Source: Atriophallophorus winterbourni (Eukaryota; Platyhelminthes; Trematoda; Plagiorchiida; Microphallidae). From it: DNA of 64,000 bases. The stretch spans positions 49,453 through 113,452 of the forward strand of contig JACCGJ010006488.1 of assembly GCA_013407085.1 (NCBI GenBank). Reading direction: 5' to 3'. Below the pieces are notes generated by a model. The model ran no database searches. It was not told the origin of the DNA and was given only the letters and a program-made list of their open reading frames with translations. The translations under genes were made by a program, and so were the position numbers. Shown here one piece after another: positions 12,480-24,640 of this stretch (position 1 is the first letter of the stretch; each line of letters starts with the position of its first letter).

Positions 12480-13797
12480 AGCTAAATAGATCGATTTCTT
12501 TGTCTGTGCTGGATCTTATAATGCAGTCAAATATCTTAGTTGACTGAATTGGGCTGGCAGGTTGAATGTGGGTCTTTGAACGACTGATCGACCTGGTTGT
12601 TCTGGTGATCTATTCATTTAACAAATAATCCACGATAACTCGTTAACATACAAATATAGAACGCAGAATCGGGTATCAAAATGCGTAGCTCGATGCGATC
12701 TTGGCAAAGTATACAAAAATCCTAGGATAGATGTTGGTGGGAAAATGTTTTAGCGCCTGAGCAAACTGAGATATTTGCATGGAATTAATAGCTTTTCTTC
12801 TGACCGGCTGACAAGATCGAAATGCATTTTCAGCGAAGATATGACCAACAGTTTCAGAGCAACAAAAATAAGACCACACAAAACGCCGTTTTTTCTGTTT
12901 TTAGTATTTTTATTGGGAATGTGCTAAGTGCATTAGCGATGCTTGCTAATCACAAGAGCTTTCAAATAATATACAGAATGCTCTCCACCGGCAAAACGAA
13001 AGAGCAGTAAGCTCAGAAAATACCGACGACGACAATTTCGAACTCGTGATATTTCGAGTTTCGGGATGATAGCATTAGAACGGTTGAAGCGGCAACATCT
13101 CCAGCAGTATAAAAAGATGGACAAGGCCAGCCGCAATCGAAGGATATGCAATTCGTCATTTTTGGTCAAATGATCCCTGCGCGGAGAGGGCTTGACTGAC
13201 AAATCAGATCTAATTGAAACAGGGACGGATATGTTGAGTTTCAGTTTCGTGATTGTTAGTTTTGTCTGTATAGGATGGGTGTGTTTCGTTATTTGTCTTG
13301 TGCGTGATAAACGGGTTTGACAATCTGCTTCTCTTGTGTTGTTGGATTCGTGTGTGAACGGGATTAGCGTTGGACGAATTGACCTGAGGGATGAATCGAG
13401 ACACAATCGATGTGCGTGCGCGCAACGCGGGAGGTAACGTGGTTTAGTGTTGGACCGAATGTTGCGAAAAATGGCCACATGTTCATTGGCTGCCACATAC
13501 CGCTTCAATATTTCACACCCGCCACACACTTATCAACGGTTTATAATCGTTGGTTGGCTGCTTGGACAGCCAGTAATATAAACGCCACATTAGTACACGA
13601 ATTTAGGGCACATTAAACGTGTCCTAAAATGAATGTAGTGCGTACGATGATGTGTGTATATGTTAGGTGTTGTGAACACGGCCCATTGGAACATTGATTT
13701 TGCGACCAAATCAAATACTGTTATATGGTGTGTGGATGTGTATGGCGATGCAGATTCTTTGATATCTGTAGACCGTCGTTTATGTACCACTGTTGTC

Positions 13798-14188
13798 ATT
13801 TTGAGCGAAAGTCAGTCAGTCAGTCAGTCCTTTCCGTGCCGGGTGGCACATGAGGCGAAGACAACTTCACGCCAGTGGTTCCGGTCTGTCGCTGCTTCCT
13901 TTGCCGTCTGCACCGTGAATTCTTGTGCATGTAGTTCGCGTTCCAACGTTCTGCGCCAAGTTTCCTTGGGCTGTCCCCTTTTTCGTATACCTTGCGGATG
14001 CCAGTGCATGGCTACCTTCATATGCGAACTGGGATCCATCCTGCAGACATAACCGAACCACGGATCTGTTGTCATCGTTTCCGTAGCAATGTAGGTTTTA
14101 CGGGATAGGGTTGCTTGCCCTAAGCCCAACCCTCCTCCTTTCTCAGACGGGCTTGGGACCGTCCTTGGCGGAGTTATTTTGAGCGAAA
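13798..14188 (-). mobile_element. 5'-truncated RTE-like LINE tail with target duplications, copy 3
   Basis: Insert 13811-14175 (365 bp) lies between 13-bp repeats attttgagcgaaa. On the minus strand it encodes the RTE tail ending CATRHGKD-stop, followed by a (GACT)n tail seen on the plus strand as gtcagtcagtcagtcagtcc (13811-13830). An open frame of 162 codons crosses the insert edge and is partly host sequence. Confidence 0.85.
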
Positions 14189-15271
14189 AGAACGGATTAA
14201 ATCCTAGTTTTGGGTTAAAATTATTAAGATAACTATGGAACAAAAAAGCCTTCAAATGAATATTTTGGTTAATGGTTATGGGTTTAACCGCTTTAAACAT
14301 GTGTTTGGACACTTGTTTTTAACAGGTTGGTCGCAAAAGCCTTATCCAACAGTGGCATACAATCCCTCCTTGATAACTATGGAACGTTTATCTCTCGTAT
14401 TTTACGATGACGAGGTTACCAAAAAACGCTGAGCTATTCATCATAAACATTCTGGTCCTGATTATTGATTCTTACTATTTGTGGTCAGCAACGAAGCCTG
14501 GGTGGCGCTTGATTCCTTCAATTTTTAGTGTTTTCTAACCGCTTTCTGAATTTATAGCGGGACTCGGACTGCTCTACAGGCCAAATTCTAAGATTTACAG
14601 GACTAACGCGTTATTTACATGTTAGCTTTACCTCATTGCTATAATTACTCCCCGGTAATATCAGGAGCTACCTAAACAGGATATTAGAATTCCAATTGTT
14701 ACCAGCGCACAATGTCTGCACATCTGTTATTGAAGATGCCCACGTGAGCGCGATGTTCAATGTGCACCATTGTTTGCACCATTCACGTTCAAAAATGTAC
14801 TTGTAGTTGTTGCACATTTCAAGAGTATTTCAGTAAATATAACAACAAAATTTGGTTAGCTGAATGCGATGTACTAATTGCTGATTGGACAGTCGGATGT
14901 ACATCCACGATAAATATTTCGTCATTGCAAGTAACTTAACAATATGGTTCTGAAGATATCGATAATATGGAGTGAGTTATGGTGTTCAATAATCTAAAAT
15001 TGGTTTAACCCATACCAATTTGAGAATGTTTTACACATTAAATTAACTAACTGTAATATATGTATTGGAATTCATTTCCATCATAACAGCTCAAGAAGAA
15101 CTACGAGCCGTTTACACTCAACAAGTAGAGGCAGTCGGATCAGGAACCGCTTGTCTTACAACATCATAGAAATGAGATTGAAAATGTGAAAAATATAATA
15201 CTATAAAAGAAATACAGAATATCAAATGTAATGATCACGAATGATGTTCTTGTGCATGTGTAAGTCCAGTT

Positions 15272-16546
15272 TCGCCTTGAACGCCACCAGGCGAGGAGAG
15301 TCCCAAGAAATATAGCACGGGCTGCAAAAAATGGCTCTAACAATCAAATTCAGGAACTTGGGACGTAAAGGGATAAGGCATGTCAGCGTTTCACTTTCTC
15401 ATCACACACATCGAGAAAATATCTTTTAGTGGATATACTATGATATACATAATTAAATAAATAAGAATACTATCGCGCCGTATCCTCCTTAGGGTAAAGT
15501 CAAATAGACACTAAATTCGAAATCTTTTCGTGTACGGAACATTGCGAAAACACATCACCAACTTTGGTGCTCTGTGATAGATTATATCAAAGAGAACAAT
15601 ATCTTTTCGCTGCCAAGGAGCACAAAGCTCTACCGTAAACTTCATAGTCCATCGAAGAGAGAAGTTCGTTGGCCTTGACAACGTTACCAGCAAGAATATT
15701 CCACATATTCGTCAAAGGATAACTAACAATCTGTTGGCCTGTCGATATATATCCTGGAGATGAACCGTGATCTTCAGGTTTCCTCTAATCCATACTTCAA
15801 GAACATACTCTAACGAGCTCCACGTGAATTTTTAATTTGCCAATTGATAAGTCCAAGGAACATTCTGGCCAAGGTGCAGCATCTTACTTTTCCTTATATT
15901 GAATGTCATATCATTCATAGCCGCTCAATTTGACATGTTTCCGAATCCGTTTGCAGTTTCTCACAATAATCTGCAGAACTGATTGGCGTCCAAATTGTTA
16001 TATCATTTTGGATGATTTTAGGGGAGAGGGTAAATCGTTTATGGATAATCGAAAGAGGAGTGGGCCTAGCACGGTTTTTTGGGACTTCGCTGGTGATTTG
16101 AAATATTTGGGATAGCACTCCGTTTACTTTAAATCGGTTGTGGCGATGGAACATATGGTCGCACAAACATTAGTGGTGAGGTTCACATATTCCTAAACGT
16201 ATCAGTTTTTGAAGAATCAAATGGTGATTGATTCTGTCAAAAGCTTTAGATATATTTAAGTAACAGATGTGACTGCCAGTACCTCTATGCAATTCCTTCG
16301 TCCAGTCTCCTAAATTTACAAGGAGATTCGTTAGACAAGAGCGATGAGATCGAAATCCATGCTGACGAAAACAAATTACGTAATTCAACGTGTGCAACCA
16401 TTCTTTCCGAGACTCTACCTTCCATGACCTTACCCATAATAGGCAATAGTGTGACGGGACGATAATTTGCTGCGTCAGATCGGTGGCCACCTTTGAAGAT
16501 TCAAGATTCAAGAATTTATGGTCACAAAAAGCACATAGCTTCACAT
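15272..16546 (-). pseudogene. LINE-B reverse transcriptase 3' half, copy 4
   Basis: The motif A aspartate is lost: the segment reads ICYLNISKAFDR, where copies 2, 3 and 5 have YLDIS. The palm piece is frameshifted near 15940 (one base fewer in the run gttttcc). Confidence 0.8.
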
Positions 16547-17484
16547 AGTATCATACACGATGGTATATCTTATCAAGCAATAATACATCCTTTTTAACCA
16601 CGGAGTCCAAGCTTGTGATGCATGCTCCATAGTTGGAATTAAGTAGGCTTTCATAATGGTTGGCAACGTTGCAGGCGAGAGTGTTCTGAAAATCCGTCGC
16701 AGCATACCTAGAAGCTTGGAAGCACGATGACCTCACAACGCACGCTGTTCCTCAGGCTGCCACATACCCAGACTCCAAGATCTCTTTCCGACTCGGTCCA
16801 GCTCAAATTCGTGATATTGGTTATGGAATTGCTTACCAATTCGCCACACCTTGTATTTTGGACATTGAGAGCCAATTTATTCCGTATCGACTATTCATTG
16901 AGAGCATCTAGATCACGTCACAACTGTACAAAATCCGCATTTGATTTTAACCGCATCCAAATGATAATATCATCTTGCAAAGAGCGTCTCTGGTAGGTCG
17001 TTAATGTAAACGAAGAAAAGTACTGGCCTGAGGACTGAACCATGCGGTACGCCAATAGAGGAATCAATAACCGGAGATTTTACTTCATTGATTCGAACGT
17101 TCGCATTGCGCACACTGAGGTAACTTTCAAGCCATACGAATAGCTGTCCGCTGATACCCATCTGCTTCAGCTTTTGTAGTAGTTGGAAGTGATCAACTCG
17201 GTCAAAAGCTTCAGACATATCCAGATAGCAAGCGTGAAAGCTAGCTCCTTCGTCAACCGCTTGGTTCCTGTCGTTCAACACCCTCAACAATGTTGTCAAG
17301 CATGAGCGACATTTACGAAAACCCTGCTGCGCTACAGATAGCATATTTTGTGATTCCAAGTGATGAACAATTTGTTTCATTCACTATACGCTCTAGAACT
17401 TTGGATATCACAGAAAGTAGAGTAACAGGATGGTAGTTTGCAGGATTTGAACGACTTCCACTCTGTTGGCACCACTCCTTCGGT
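16547..17484 (-). pseudogene. LINE-A reverse transcriptase fragment, copy 4
   Basis: Frame 16970-17380 gives a peptide identical to that of copy 3. FADD box deleted. Confidence 0.8.
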
Positions 17485-17698
17485 TTGACAAGAGAAATAA
17501 TAAACGAAGGGATAGTTAATTATCGTTCACAAGCCTTACACACCCATCAGTCAAATTCTCATCACAATTTGCATGCAAATTTAATCCACAAAAAGTGCCT
17601 TTATTTGGAGCACTATCACTACTTACCGGATAAAGGCACTTGGAGCAAAGGTCACGCTGGTTCCATGTCGCTTTAGGGTCAACAATCCGCAGGGTCAC
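17485..17698 (-). pseudogene. LINE ORF1 zinc-finger remnant, copy 4
   Basis: Same predicted finger peptide and junction as in the other young units. Confidence 0.5.
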
Positions 17699-19016
17699 AG
17701 CTAAATAGATCGATTTCTTTGTCTGTGCTGGATCTTATAATGCAGTCAAATATCTTAGTTGACTGAATTGGGCTGGCAGGTTGAATGTGGGTCTTTGAAC
17801 GACTGATCGACCTGGTTGTTCTGGTGATCTATTCATTTAACAAATAATCCACGATAACTCGTTAACATACAAATATAGAACGCAGAATCGGGTATCAAAA
17901 TGCGTAGCTCGATGCGATCTTGGCAAAGTATACAAAAATCCTAGGATAGATGTTGGTGGGAAAATGTTTTAGCGCCTGAGCAAACTGAGATATTTGCATG
18001 GAATTAATAGCTTTTCTTCTGACCGGCTGACAAGATCGAAATGCATTTTCAGCGAAGATATGACCAACAGTTTCAGAGCAACAAAAATAAGACCACACAA
18101 AACGCCGTTTTTTCTGTTTTTAGTATTTTTATTGGGAATGTGCTAAGTGCATTAGCGATGCTTGCTAATCACAAGAGCTTTCAAATAATATACAGAATGC
18201 TCTCCACCGGCAAAACGAAAGAGCAGTAAGCTCAGAAAATACCGACGACGACAATTTCGAACTCGTGATATTTCGAGTTTCGGGATGATAGCATTAGAAC
18301 GGTTGAAGCGGCAACATCTCCAGCAGTATAAAAAGATGGACAAGGCCAGCCGCAATCGAAGGATATGCAATTCGTCATTTTTGGTCAAATGATCCCTGCG
18401 CGGAGAGGGCTTGACTGACAAATCAGATCTAATTGAAACAGGGACGGATATGTTGAGTTTCAGTTTCGTGATTGTTAGTTTTGTCTGTATAGGATGGGTG
18501 TGTTTCGTTATTTGTCTTGTGCGTGATAAACGGGTTTGACAATCTGCTTCTCTTGTGTTGTGTGATTCGTGGGTGAACGGGATTAGCGTTGGACGAATTG
18601 ACCTGAGGGATGAATCGAGACACAATCGATGTGCGTGCGAACAACGCGGGAGGTAACGTGGCTTAGTGTTGGACCGAATGTTGCGAAAAATGGCCACATG
18701 TTCATTGGCTGCCACATACCGCTTCAATATTTCACACCCGCCACACACTTATCAACGGTTTATAATCGTTGGTTGGCTGCTTGGACAGCCAGTAATATAA
18801 ACGCCACATTAGTACACGAATTTAGGGCACATTAAACGTGTCCTAAAATGAATGTAGTGCGTACGATGATGTGTGTATATGTTAGGTGTTGTGAACACGG
18901 CCCATTGGAACATTGATTTTGCGACCAAATCAAATACTGTTATATGGTGTGTGGATGTGTATGGCGATGCAGATTCTTTGATATCTGTAGACCGTCGTTT
19001 ATGTACCACTGTTGTC

Positions 19017-19407
19017 ATTTTGAGCGAAAGTCAGTCAGTCAGTCAGTCCTTTCCGTGCCGGGTGGCACATGAGGCGAAGACAACTTCACGCCAGTGGTTC
19101 CGGTCTGTCGCTGCTTCCTTTGCCGTCTGCACCGTGAATTCTTGTGCATGTAGTTCGCGTTCCAACGTTCTGCGCCAAGTTTCCTTGGGCTGTCCCCTTT
19201 TTCGTATACCTTGCGGATGCCAGTGCATGGCTACCTTCATATGCGAACTGGGATCCATCCTGCAGACATAACCGAACCACGGATCTGTTGTCATCGTTTC
19301 CGTAGCAATGTAGGTTTTACGGGATAGGGTTGCTTGCCCTAAGCCCAACCCTCCTCCTTTCTCAGACGGGCTTGGGACCGTCCTTGGCGGAGTTATTTTG
19401 AGCGAAA
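19017..19407 (-). mobile_element. 5'-truncated RTE-like LINE tail with target duplications, copy 4
   Basis: Insert 19030-19394 (365 bp) with the same 13-bp flanking repeats, indistinguishable by eye from the copy 3 insert. It was evidently copied along with the unit rather than inserted independently. Confidence 0.85.
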
Positions 19408-20599
19408 AGAACGGATTAAATCCTAGTTTTGGGTTAAAATTATTAAGATAACTATGGAACAAAAAAGCCTTCAAATGAATATTTTGGTTAATGGTTATGG
19501 GTTTAACCGCTTTAAACATGTGTTTGGACACTTGTTTTTAACAGGTTGGTCGCAAAAGCCTTATCCAACAGTGGCATACAATCCCTCCTTGATAACTATG
19601 GAACGTTTATCTCTCGTATTTTACGATGACGAGGTTACCAAAAAACGCTGAGCTATTCATCATAAACATTCTGGTCCTGATTATTGATTCTTACTATTTG
19701 TGGTCAGCAACGAAGCCTGGGTGGCGCTTGATTCCTTCAATTTTTAGTGTTTTCTAACCGCTTTCTGAATTTATAGCGGGACTCGGACTGCTCTACAGGC
19801 CAAATTCTAAGATTTACAGGACTAACGCGTTATTTACATGTTAGCTTTACCTCATTGCTATAATTACTCCCCGGTAATATCAGGAGCTACCTAAACAGGA
19901 TATTAGAATTCCAATTGTTACCAGCGCACAATGTCTGCACATCTGTTATTGAAGATGCCCACGTGAGCGCGATGTTCAATGTGCACCATTGTTTGCACCA
20001 TTCACGTTCAAAAATGTACTTGTAGTTGTTGCACATTTCAAGAGTATTTCAGTAAATAAAACAACAAAATTTGGTTAGCTGAATGCGATGTACTAATTGC
20101 TGATTGGACAGTCGGATGTACATCCACGATAAATATTTCGTCATTGCAAGTAACTTAACAATATGGTTCTGAAGATATCGATAATATGGAGTGAGTTATG
20201 GTGTTCAATAATTTATATTGGTTTAACCCATACCAATTTGAGAATGTTTTACACATTAAATTAACTAACTGTAATATATGCATTGGCATTCATTTCCATC
20301 ATAACAGCTCAAGAAGAACTACGAGCCGTTTACACTCGACAAGTAGAGGCAGTCGGATCAGGAACCGCTTGTCTTACAACATCATAGAAATGAGATTGAA
20401 AATGTGAAAAATATAATACTTTAAAAGAAATACGGAATATCAAATGTAATGATCACGAATGATGTGCTTGTGCATGTGTAAGTCCAGTTTCGCCTTGAAC
20501 GCCACCAGGCGAGGAGAGTCCCAAGAAATATAGCACGGGCTGCAAAAAATGGCTCTAACAATCAAATACAGGAACTTGGGACATAAAGGGATAAGGCAC

Positions 20600-20904
20600 T
20601 GTAATGAAATTGAAATTAAATGCGAATCCCAACCAAATGAAATTGAGAAGTCACGGCACGGCAAACAGAATGTAATGTGTTTAACGGGTGAGTTTATGTA
20701 CCCAAAATCGTATTCAACAGATGAATATTGTTCACTGAGTTATCGAACAGAAAATCGGTGGAATGCGAGTGATAACGATAACAGGAAATCGATAAATCAA
20801 TATGGCGTTATCGGCAATCGAAACTTGACATCCTGTTGGAGGAGAGGTCAGCCAACCAGCTCAGCTTGCATCGTGGTGGGTAGGATTTGCGGAACCACAC
20901 CACA
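20600..20904 (-). repeat. 3' LTR of the Gypsy element
   Basis: 305 bp, direct repeat of 24641-24946. The gag-pol frame runs into it and stops at 20848-20850, so the last 18 codons of the polyprotein come from LTR sequence. Confidence 0.95.
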
Positions 20905-23900
20905 ACCTTCCTCCCTCGAAATTGTTGCGTTGTTCCGATTCGCCAACCTCGCAGACCTTCTAAGAGCAGTTGACTCCTGAGGTTTCACACTTGGTTCTGG
21001 TTGATGCGTTGATTCCTGATTGATGTTTTCCTCTACTGACCTTTTGAATTGTACTTGACTTTTGTGACGTTGGTGCACACTTGCATCCTTTAGGTCAGTG
21101 ATCTCAATCATTGAATTTCCGATCTGTCGCGTGACGATGCCATGAGCGGGTCTCAAGTCGTTTCCTCTGAAATAAGTCACATCACTCGAATCCATTCGGT
21201 GTAGGGAAGTTCGGAGTGTCCTGGATTTGAACAACTTGGCTGGGCTCTCTCTGGTCGTGCAATGGACGGCATTACGGTATTGCAGTAGAAAGTTATCAAT
21301 GAATACGTCCAAGGCTTGGAAGCTCCCAGGATTGGCTGAGTGAATAGCACTCTTGATAGTTTTCACAAGATTCTCTGCAGCGCCATTGGAACATGGATGC
21401 CGCGGAGCAGTTCGTAAGTGTCGGCACCCGATGCTATCCAGCCATTCCTTCATTTCATTGGAACAGAATTGGGCACCATTGTCAGTGATAAGTACTTGTG
21501 GGATTCCTTCACGGCTGAAACACTTCCTTAGAGCTTGCATTGTGAACGCCGTCGTTGCTGTGGTTGTCAGAAAGACTTCTGGCCACTTGGAATACGAGTC
21601 GGTGATCACAAGTGCGAAGTACTTTCCCAAAAACGGTCCACAATAATCTGCATGGATTCGTTGCCAGGGAAGGTAACTGTCGGGCCATGGTGTCCAGTCC
21701 CTTGGGCGTGAATTGATTTTGTGCAGGCAAGCCTCGCAGTTCATAGCTGTACTTCTGATGTCGGCATCAATTTCTGGCCACCAAACCTCTTGCCGTGCCA
21801 ACGATTTCATTTTTTCAATGCCCATATGGCCCTTATGTAGATCGTCCAAGACAGGCTTCCTCAACGGTGGCGGGATGAGCAATCGGTCTCCCCGACAAAT
21901 CACACCGTCCGGTTGTATCAGTAGCTCATCACGGATCTGGTAAAGGCGTAGGTATTTCTTCCGCACATCTGGACGCCAACCGTTCCGTATGGCTGACATA
22001 ACTGTTGAATAGTACTTCTTCGTGAACGTTCGTAGTTGCTCACGGGAAACGGCACATGATTGGGAGATGAGACAGCATGCTTCCGCTGGAGAAAGTTTTG
22101 CGTGCCTGGACAGGAAGTCGGCCTGCGGAATATCTTTTCCTGCTCTATGGACAATCTCATAATCGTATCCTGCAAGGTAGATACTCCATCTTTGTAACAT
22201 CGAGGCCGTAGCTTTGGCAAGCGATTTCTTTGGATTGAATAAGAATTGCAGAGCTTGGTGGTCCGTGACAATCTGGAATCGTATTCCGAATAGATATTTG
22301 TGAAGTCGCTTGACCGCCCAGAATATCGCCAGTGCCTCCTTTTGCGTTTGTGAGTATCCTCGTTTTGCTTGGTTCAACAATCGGGATATACAGATGATCG
22401 GGAACCCTTCCTGCTCCAACACAGCACCAATTCCGACGTCCGATGCATCTGTGATCAAAGTGGTGGGTTTTATAGGCGAAAACGCCACCAGTACTGGTCG
22501 GTCCACGATAGCTTGAATCAAGGTGCGCAACACTGACTCCAGTTCATCATTCCATTCCCACTTTTCTGCATGCTGAGCAAGAAATAGCGGTTGTGCCCGG
22601 GCTGCGAAATTCGGAATAAATCGTGAGTAGTATTGAAGACAACCCATGATTGATCGCAGTTTGCATTGGTCACTTGGTGATTGCACATTAGCAAGTGCAT
22701 CGTATCGAGTAGGATCTGGTCGGTATCCTTTGGAATCTATCACGTAGCCAAGAAATTGTAGTTCATTGACTCGGAACACGCATTTTGACGGCTTGATTGC
22801 TACGTTTTTAGCTGCAAGTCGTTCCATCAGTGCCAATAGTCTTTGGTCGTGTTCCTCATGCGTTCTTCCGTAGGTAATAAGATCGTCCTGGTAGGCTCGG
22901 ACTCCTGGTAGGCCTTGGATCACCTTATCAATTGCCGATTGGAATATGCCTGAGGACACATGCAATCCGAATGGGAGGAAATTGAATTGAAATAAACCCC
23001 ATGGAGTATTGATTGTCGTCAGTGGTTTTGACTTCTCTTCGAGTGGTATTTGCAAATATGCATTCGCAAGGTCAATCTTTGAGAATATCTTACTACCGTG
23101 AATTGCCCTCATAAAGTCTTCCGGCTCTTCTGTTGTCGCGGCACAACGCTTCAGTCTCGGGTTAAGTGTTAGTCTGTAGTCGCCGCATATTCTCGGTGTC
23201 TTTCCATCGCTTTTCACTGCTACAACAATAGGTGTTGCCCATGCTGACGAACCAACTGGAGAAATAATACCAGTGCTTTCCAACTTCTTCAGGGTATTGA
23301 AGACGCCGTCTCTCACACCATAAGGCAAAATTCTACGTTTCAGGAATATCGGATCACCTTCAACTTCCAGTGTTGCTGGCTCTACCTTCATGCCACCAGT
23401 GTTCGTTGAACATTGGACGACCAATTTTCGTAGGGAGGACTGAATTTGTTCTCCTGAATTCTCAACGGGCACAACATTCAGCGATACAGGATGCTTGAGG
23501 GCTCGCAGGGCTTTCAGACCGAGGATTGCTGGACTGCTTCTAGATACCAAGAATCGGACTGGAATTGAAATCTCCTTGTCTTGTTTCACAAATAAAGTGG
23601 TTTCACCTGTCAGTGGCAAATTGTGTCCGGTAACGCCACGAAGTTTAACGTTGGTCGGTTGCACATGCGCCTCTGGGGCCACCCGGTTCAAGATTTCGGC
23701 GGGAATGACTGATTCACTGCTACCGGTATCGACGATGAATTCAGCAGTTTCACTTGAATCGAACTGCAAGGATTTGTAGATGAATTGTTGTGCTGGACTC
23801 TTCAGTTGCAGAACATAAGGTGAACCGTCATCCTCCTGATTGACCACTGGATTCTGTTGGGTCAGGTTGCATTGTTTACTCCGACAAACCTTCTTTATAT

Positions 23901-24621
23901 GTCCGCTCTTACCGCATCCATGGCACACTGCATTGCGGAATCGACAAGTTGACCGCAAGTGAAGATCACCACACGACATGCACTTATTTATCGGCTTTAC
24001 GGTCTTGTCTCGGGCTTGGTTTTCACTTGTCTTGTTGGCCTGGTGCCGGTGTCTTGGCTGATTGGATCTGAGTGAACTTTTCTGAAAGAACACGGCACCT
24101 TGTTCGGTTGTCGCAGCAGTCACATCATCTCGCTGCTCGCAGATTTCACGGGCTTCGGCGTAGGTCAGGTCAGGTTTCATCAGCATTTTTCTTTGTAGGT
24201 CAACATTGTTAATACCAGCAATGAGACGATCCCTCAAATTATCTTCTAATAGATCACCGAATTCACATTTAGCAGCCTGTTTCTGTAGAATAAGGATGAA
24301 CTCACGGCAGCTTGTATTAGGATTTCGGACCAGTGTGTTGAATTTTGCCCGTTCGGTAGCTTTGAAATTCACCGGCATGACATGCTTCAGTAGGAGTGTC
24401 TTCAAATCTTGGAACGGCAGTGATGCAGGAGCCTTTGGATAGGATAGGTTCTTAAGTAACGAATATAATTCACGTCCCCCGTAGGTCAAGAAAAATGTTG
24501 ACTTATTCTCCGGCTTGACGTCCTTCCGAATGCTGCTCCACAGCTCGAATCGTTCCACCCACTCTTCAATTTCTCCAGGATTAGAATGAAGATTTAATGG
24601 TTCAAGAGTCGGTTGATCCAT
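20848..24621 (-). CDS. Gypsy Gag-Pol polyprotein, single frame
   Basis: About 1257 codons from the ATG at 24621. The frame stays open a further 28 codons upstream, across the primer site and into the 5' LTR. Numbered from that upstream ATG (24705), the polyprotein has these parts: a capsid-like Gag; two zinc knuckles (C242-C245-H249-C254, slightly short, and C261-C264-H269-C274, canonical); an aspartic protease DTGSS at 326-330; RT with YQDD at 605-608; and RNase H with D753, E790 and D815. Integrase follows, with a His pair (957, 960), C990/C993, then D1020, D1075 and E1111 (35 residues between the last two). No chromodomain is evident. There is no frameshift between gag and pol, so the products are presumably separated by its protease. 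The start at 24621 is preferred because the N-terminal extension is LTR and primer-site sequence. Confidence 0.93.
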   Translation of the reverse strand: MDQPTLEPLNLHSNPGEIEEWVERFELWSSIRKDVKPENKSTFFLTYGGRELYSLLKNLSYPKAPASLPFQDLKTLLLKHVMPVNFKATERAKFNTLVRNPNTSCREFILILQKQAAKCEFGDLLEDNLRDRLIAGINNVDLQRKMLMKPDLTYAEAREICEQRDDVTAATTEQGAVFFQKSSLRSNQPRHRHQANKTSENQARDKTVKPINKCMSCGDLHLRSTCRFRNAVCHGCGKSGHIKKVCRSKQCNLTQQNPVVNQEDDGSPYVLQLKSPAQQFIYKSLQFDSSETAEFIVDTGSSESVIPAEILNRVAPEAHVQPTNVKLRGVTGHNLPLTGETTLFVKQDKEISIPVRFLVSRSSPAILGLKALRALKHPVSLNVVPVENSGEQIQSSLRKLVVQCSTNTGGMKVEPATLEVEGDPIFLKRRILPYGVRDGVFNTLKKLESTGIISPVGSSAWATPIVVAVKSDGKTPRICGDYRLTLNPRLKRCAATTEEPEDFMRAIHGSKIFSKIDLANAYLQIPLEEKSKPLTTINTPWGLFQFNFLPFGLHVSSGIFQSAIDKVIQGLPGVRAYQDDLITYGRTHEEHDQRLLALMERLAAKNVAIKPSKCVFRVNELQFLGYVIDSKGYRPDPTRYDALANVQSPSDQCKLRSIMGCLQYYSRFIPNFAARAQPLFLAQHAEKWEWNDELESVLRTLIQAIVDRPVLVAFSPIKPTTLITDASDVGIGAVLEQEGFPIICISRLLNQAKRGYSQTQKEALAIFWAVKRLHKYLFGIRFQIVTDHQALQFLFNPKKSLAKATASMLQRWSIYLAGYDYEIVHRAGKDIPQADFLSRHAKLSPAEACCLISQSCAVSREQLRTFTKKYYSTVMSAIRNGWRPDVRKKYLRLYQIRDELLIQPDGVICRGDRLLIPPPLRKPVLDDLHKGHMGIEKMKSLARQEVWWPEIDADIRSTAMNCEACLHKINSRPRDWTPWPDSYLPWQRIHADYCGPFLGKYFALVITDSYSKWPEVFLTTTATTAFTMQALRKCFSREGIPQVLITDNGAQFCSNEMKEWLDSIGCRHLRTAPRHPCSNGAAENLVKTIKSAIHSANPGSFQALDVFIDNFLLQYRNAVHCTTRESPAKLFKSRTLRTSLHRMDSSDVTYFRGNDLRPAHGIVTRQIGNSMIEITDLKDASVHQRHKSQVQFKRSVEENINQESTHQPEPSVKPQESTALRRSARLANRNNATISREEGCGVVPQILPTTMQAELVG
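20905..20920 (-). other. Polypurine tract of the Gypsy element
   Basis: Minus-strand ttcgagggaggaaggt lies immediately before the 3' LTR start TGTGG. A purine run at exactly this position is the expected plus-strand primer. Confidence 0.8.
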
Positions 24622-24637
24622 CCTGCTCGCGACGCCA
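24621..24637 (-). other. Primer binding site of the Gypsy element
   Basis: Minus-strand TGGCGTCGCGAGCAGGA starts 3 nt inside the 5' LTR. Its complement, tcctgctcgcgacgcca, ends in CCA like a mature tRNA 3' end. It can be divided into a T-arm part (cctgc) and an acceptor part (tcgcgac plus discriminator g). The pattern resembles tRNA-Arg, but I cannot confirm the isoacceptor. The site abuts the probable gag ATG (24621-24619), sharing one base with it. Confidence 0.75.
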
Positions 24638-24640
24638 AAT

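Larger units (their letters stand above)
10049..15271. repeat. Tandem array copy 3
   Basis: Unit of 5223 bp. It is almost indistinguishable from copy 4 across the LINE, middle and RTE-insert segments, which suggests that copies 3 and 4 come from the most recent duplication or have been homogenised. Confidence 0.9.
15272..20489. repeat. Tandem array copy 4
   Basis: Unit of 5218 bp, the near twin of copy 3. Its first part resembles copy 1 more than copies 2 and 3 (for example the anchor reads tcgccttgaa, against tcgcctgtaa in copies 2 and 3). That mosaic pattern would fit unequal exchange or gene conversion between units. Confidence 0.9.

Noticed and set aside
13824..14312. 162-codon minus-strand frame as a host gene
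   Set aside because: Its C-terminal part is the RTE tail and its N-terminal part is unrelated array sequence joined by the insertion.
20549..20980. 143-codon plus-strand frame across the Gypsy 3' LTR
   Set aside because: Crosses the array/LTR boundary and is antisense to gag-pol.
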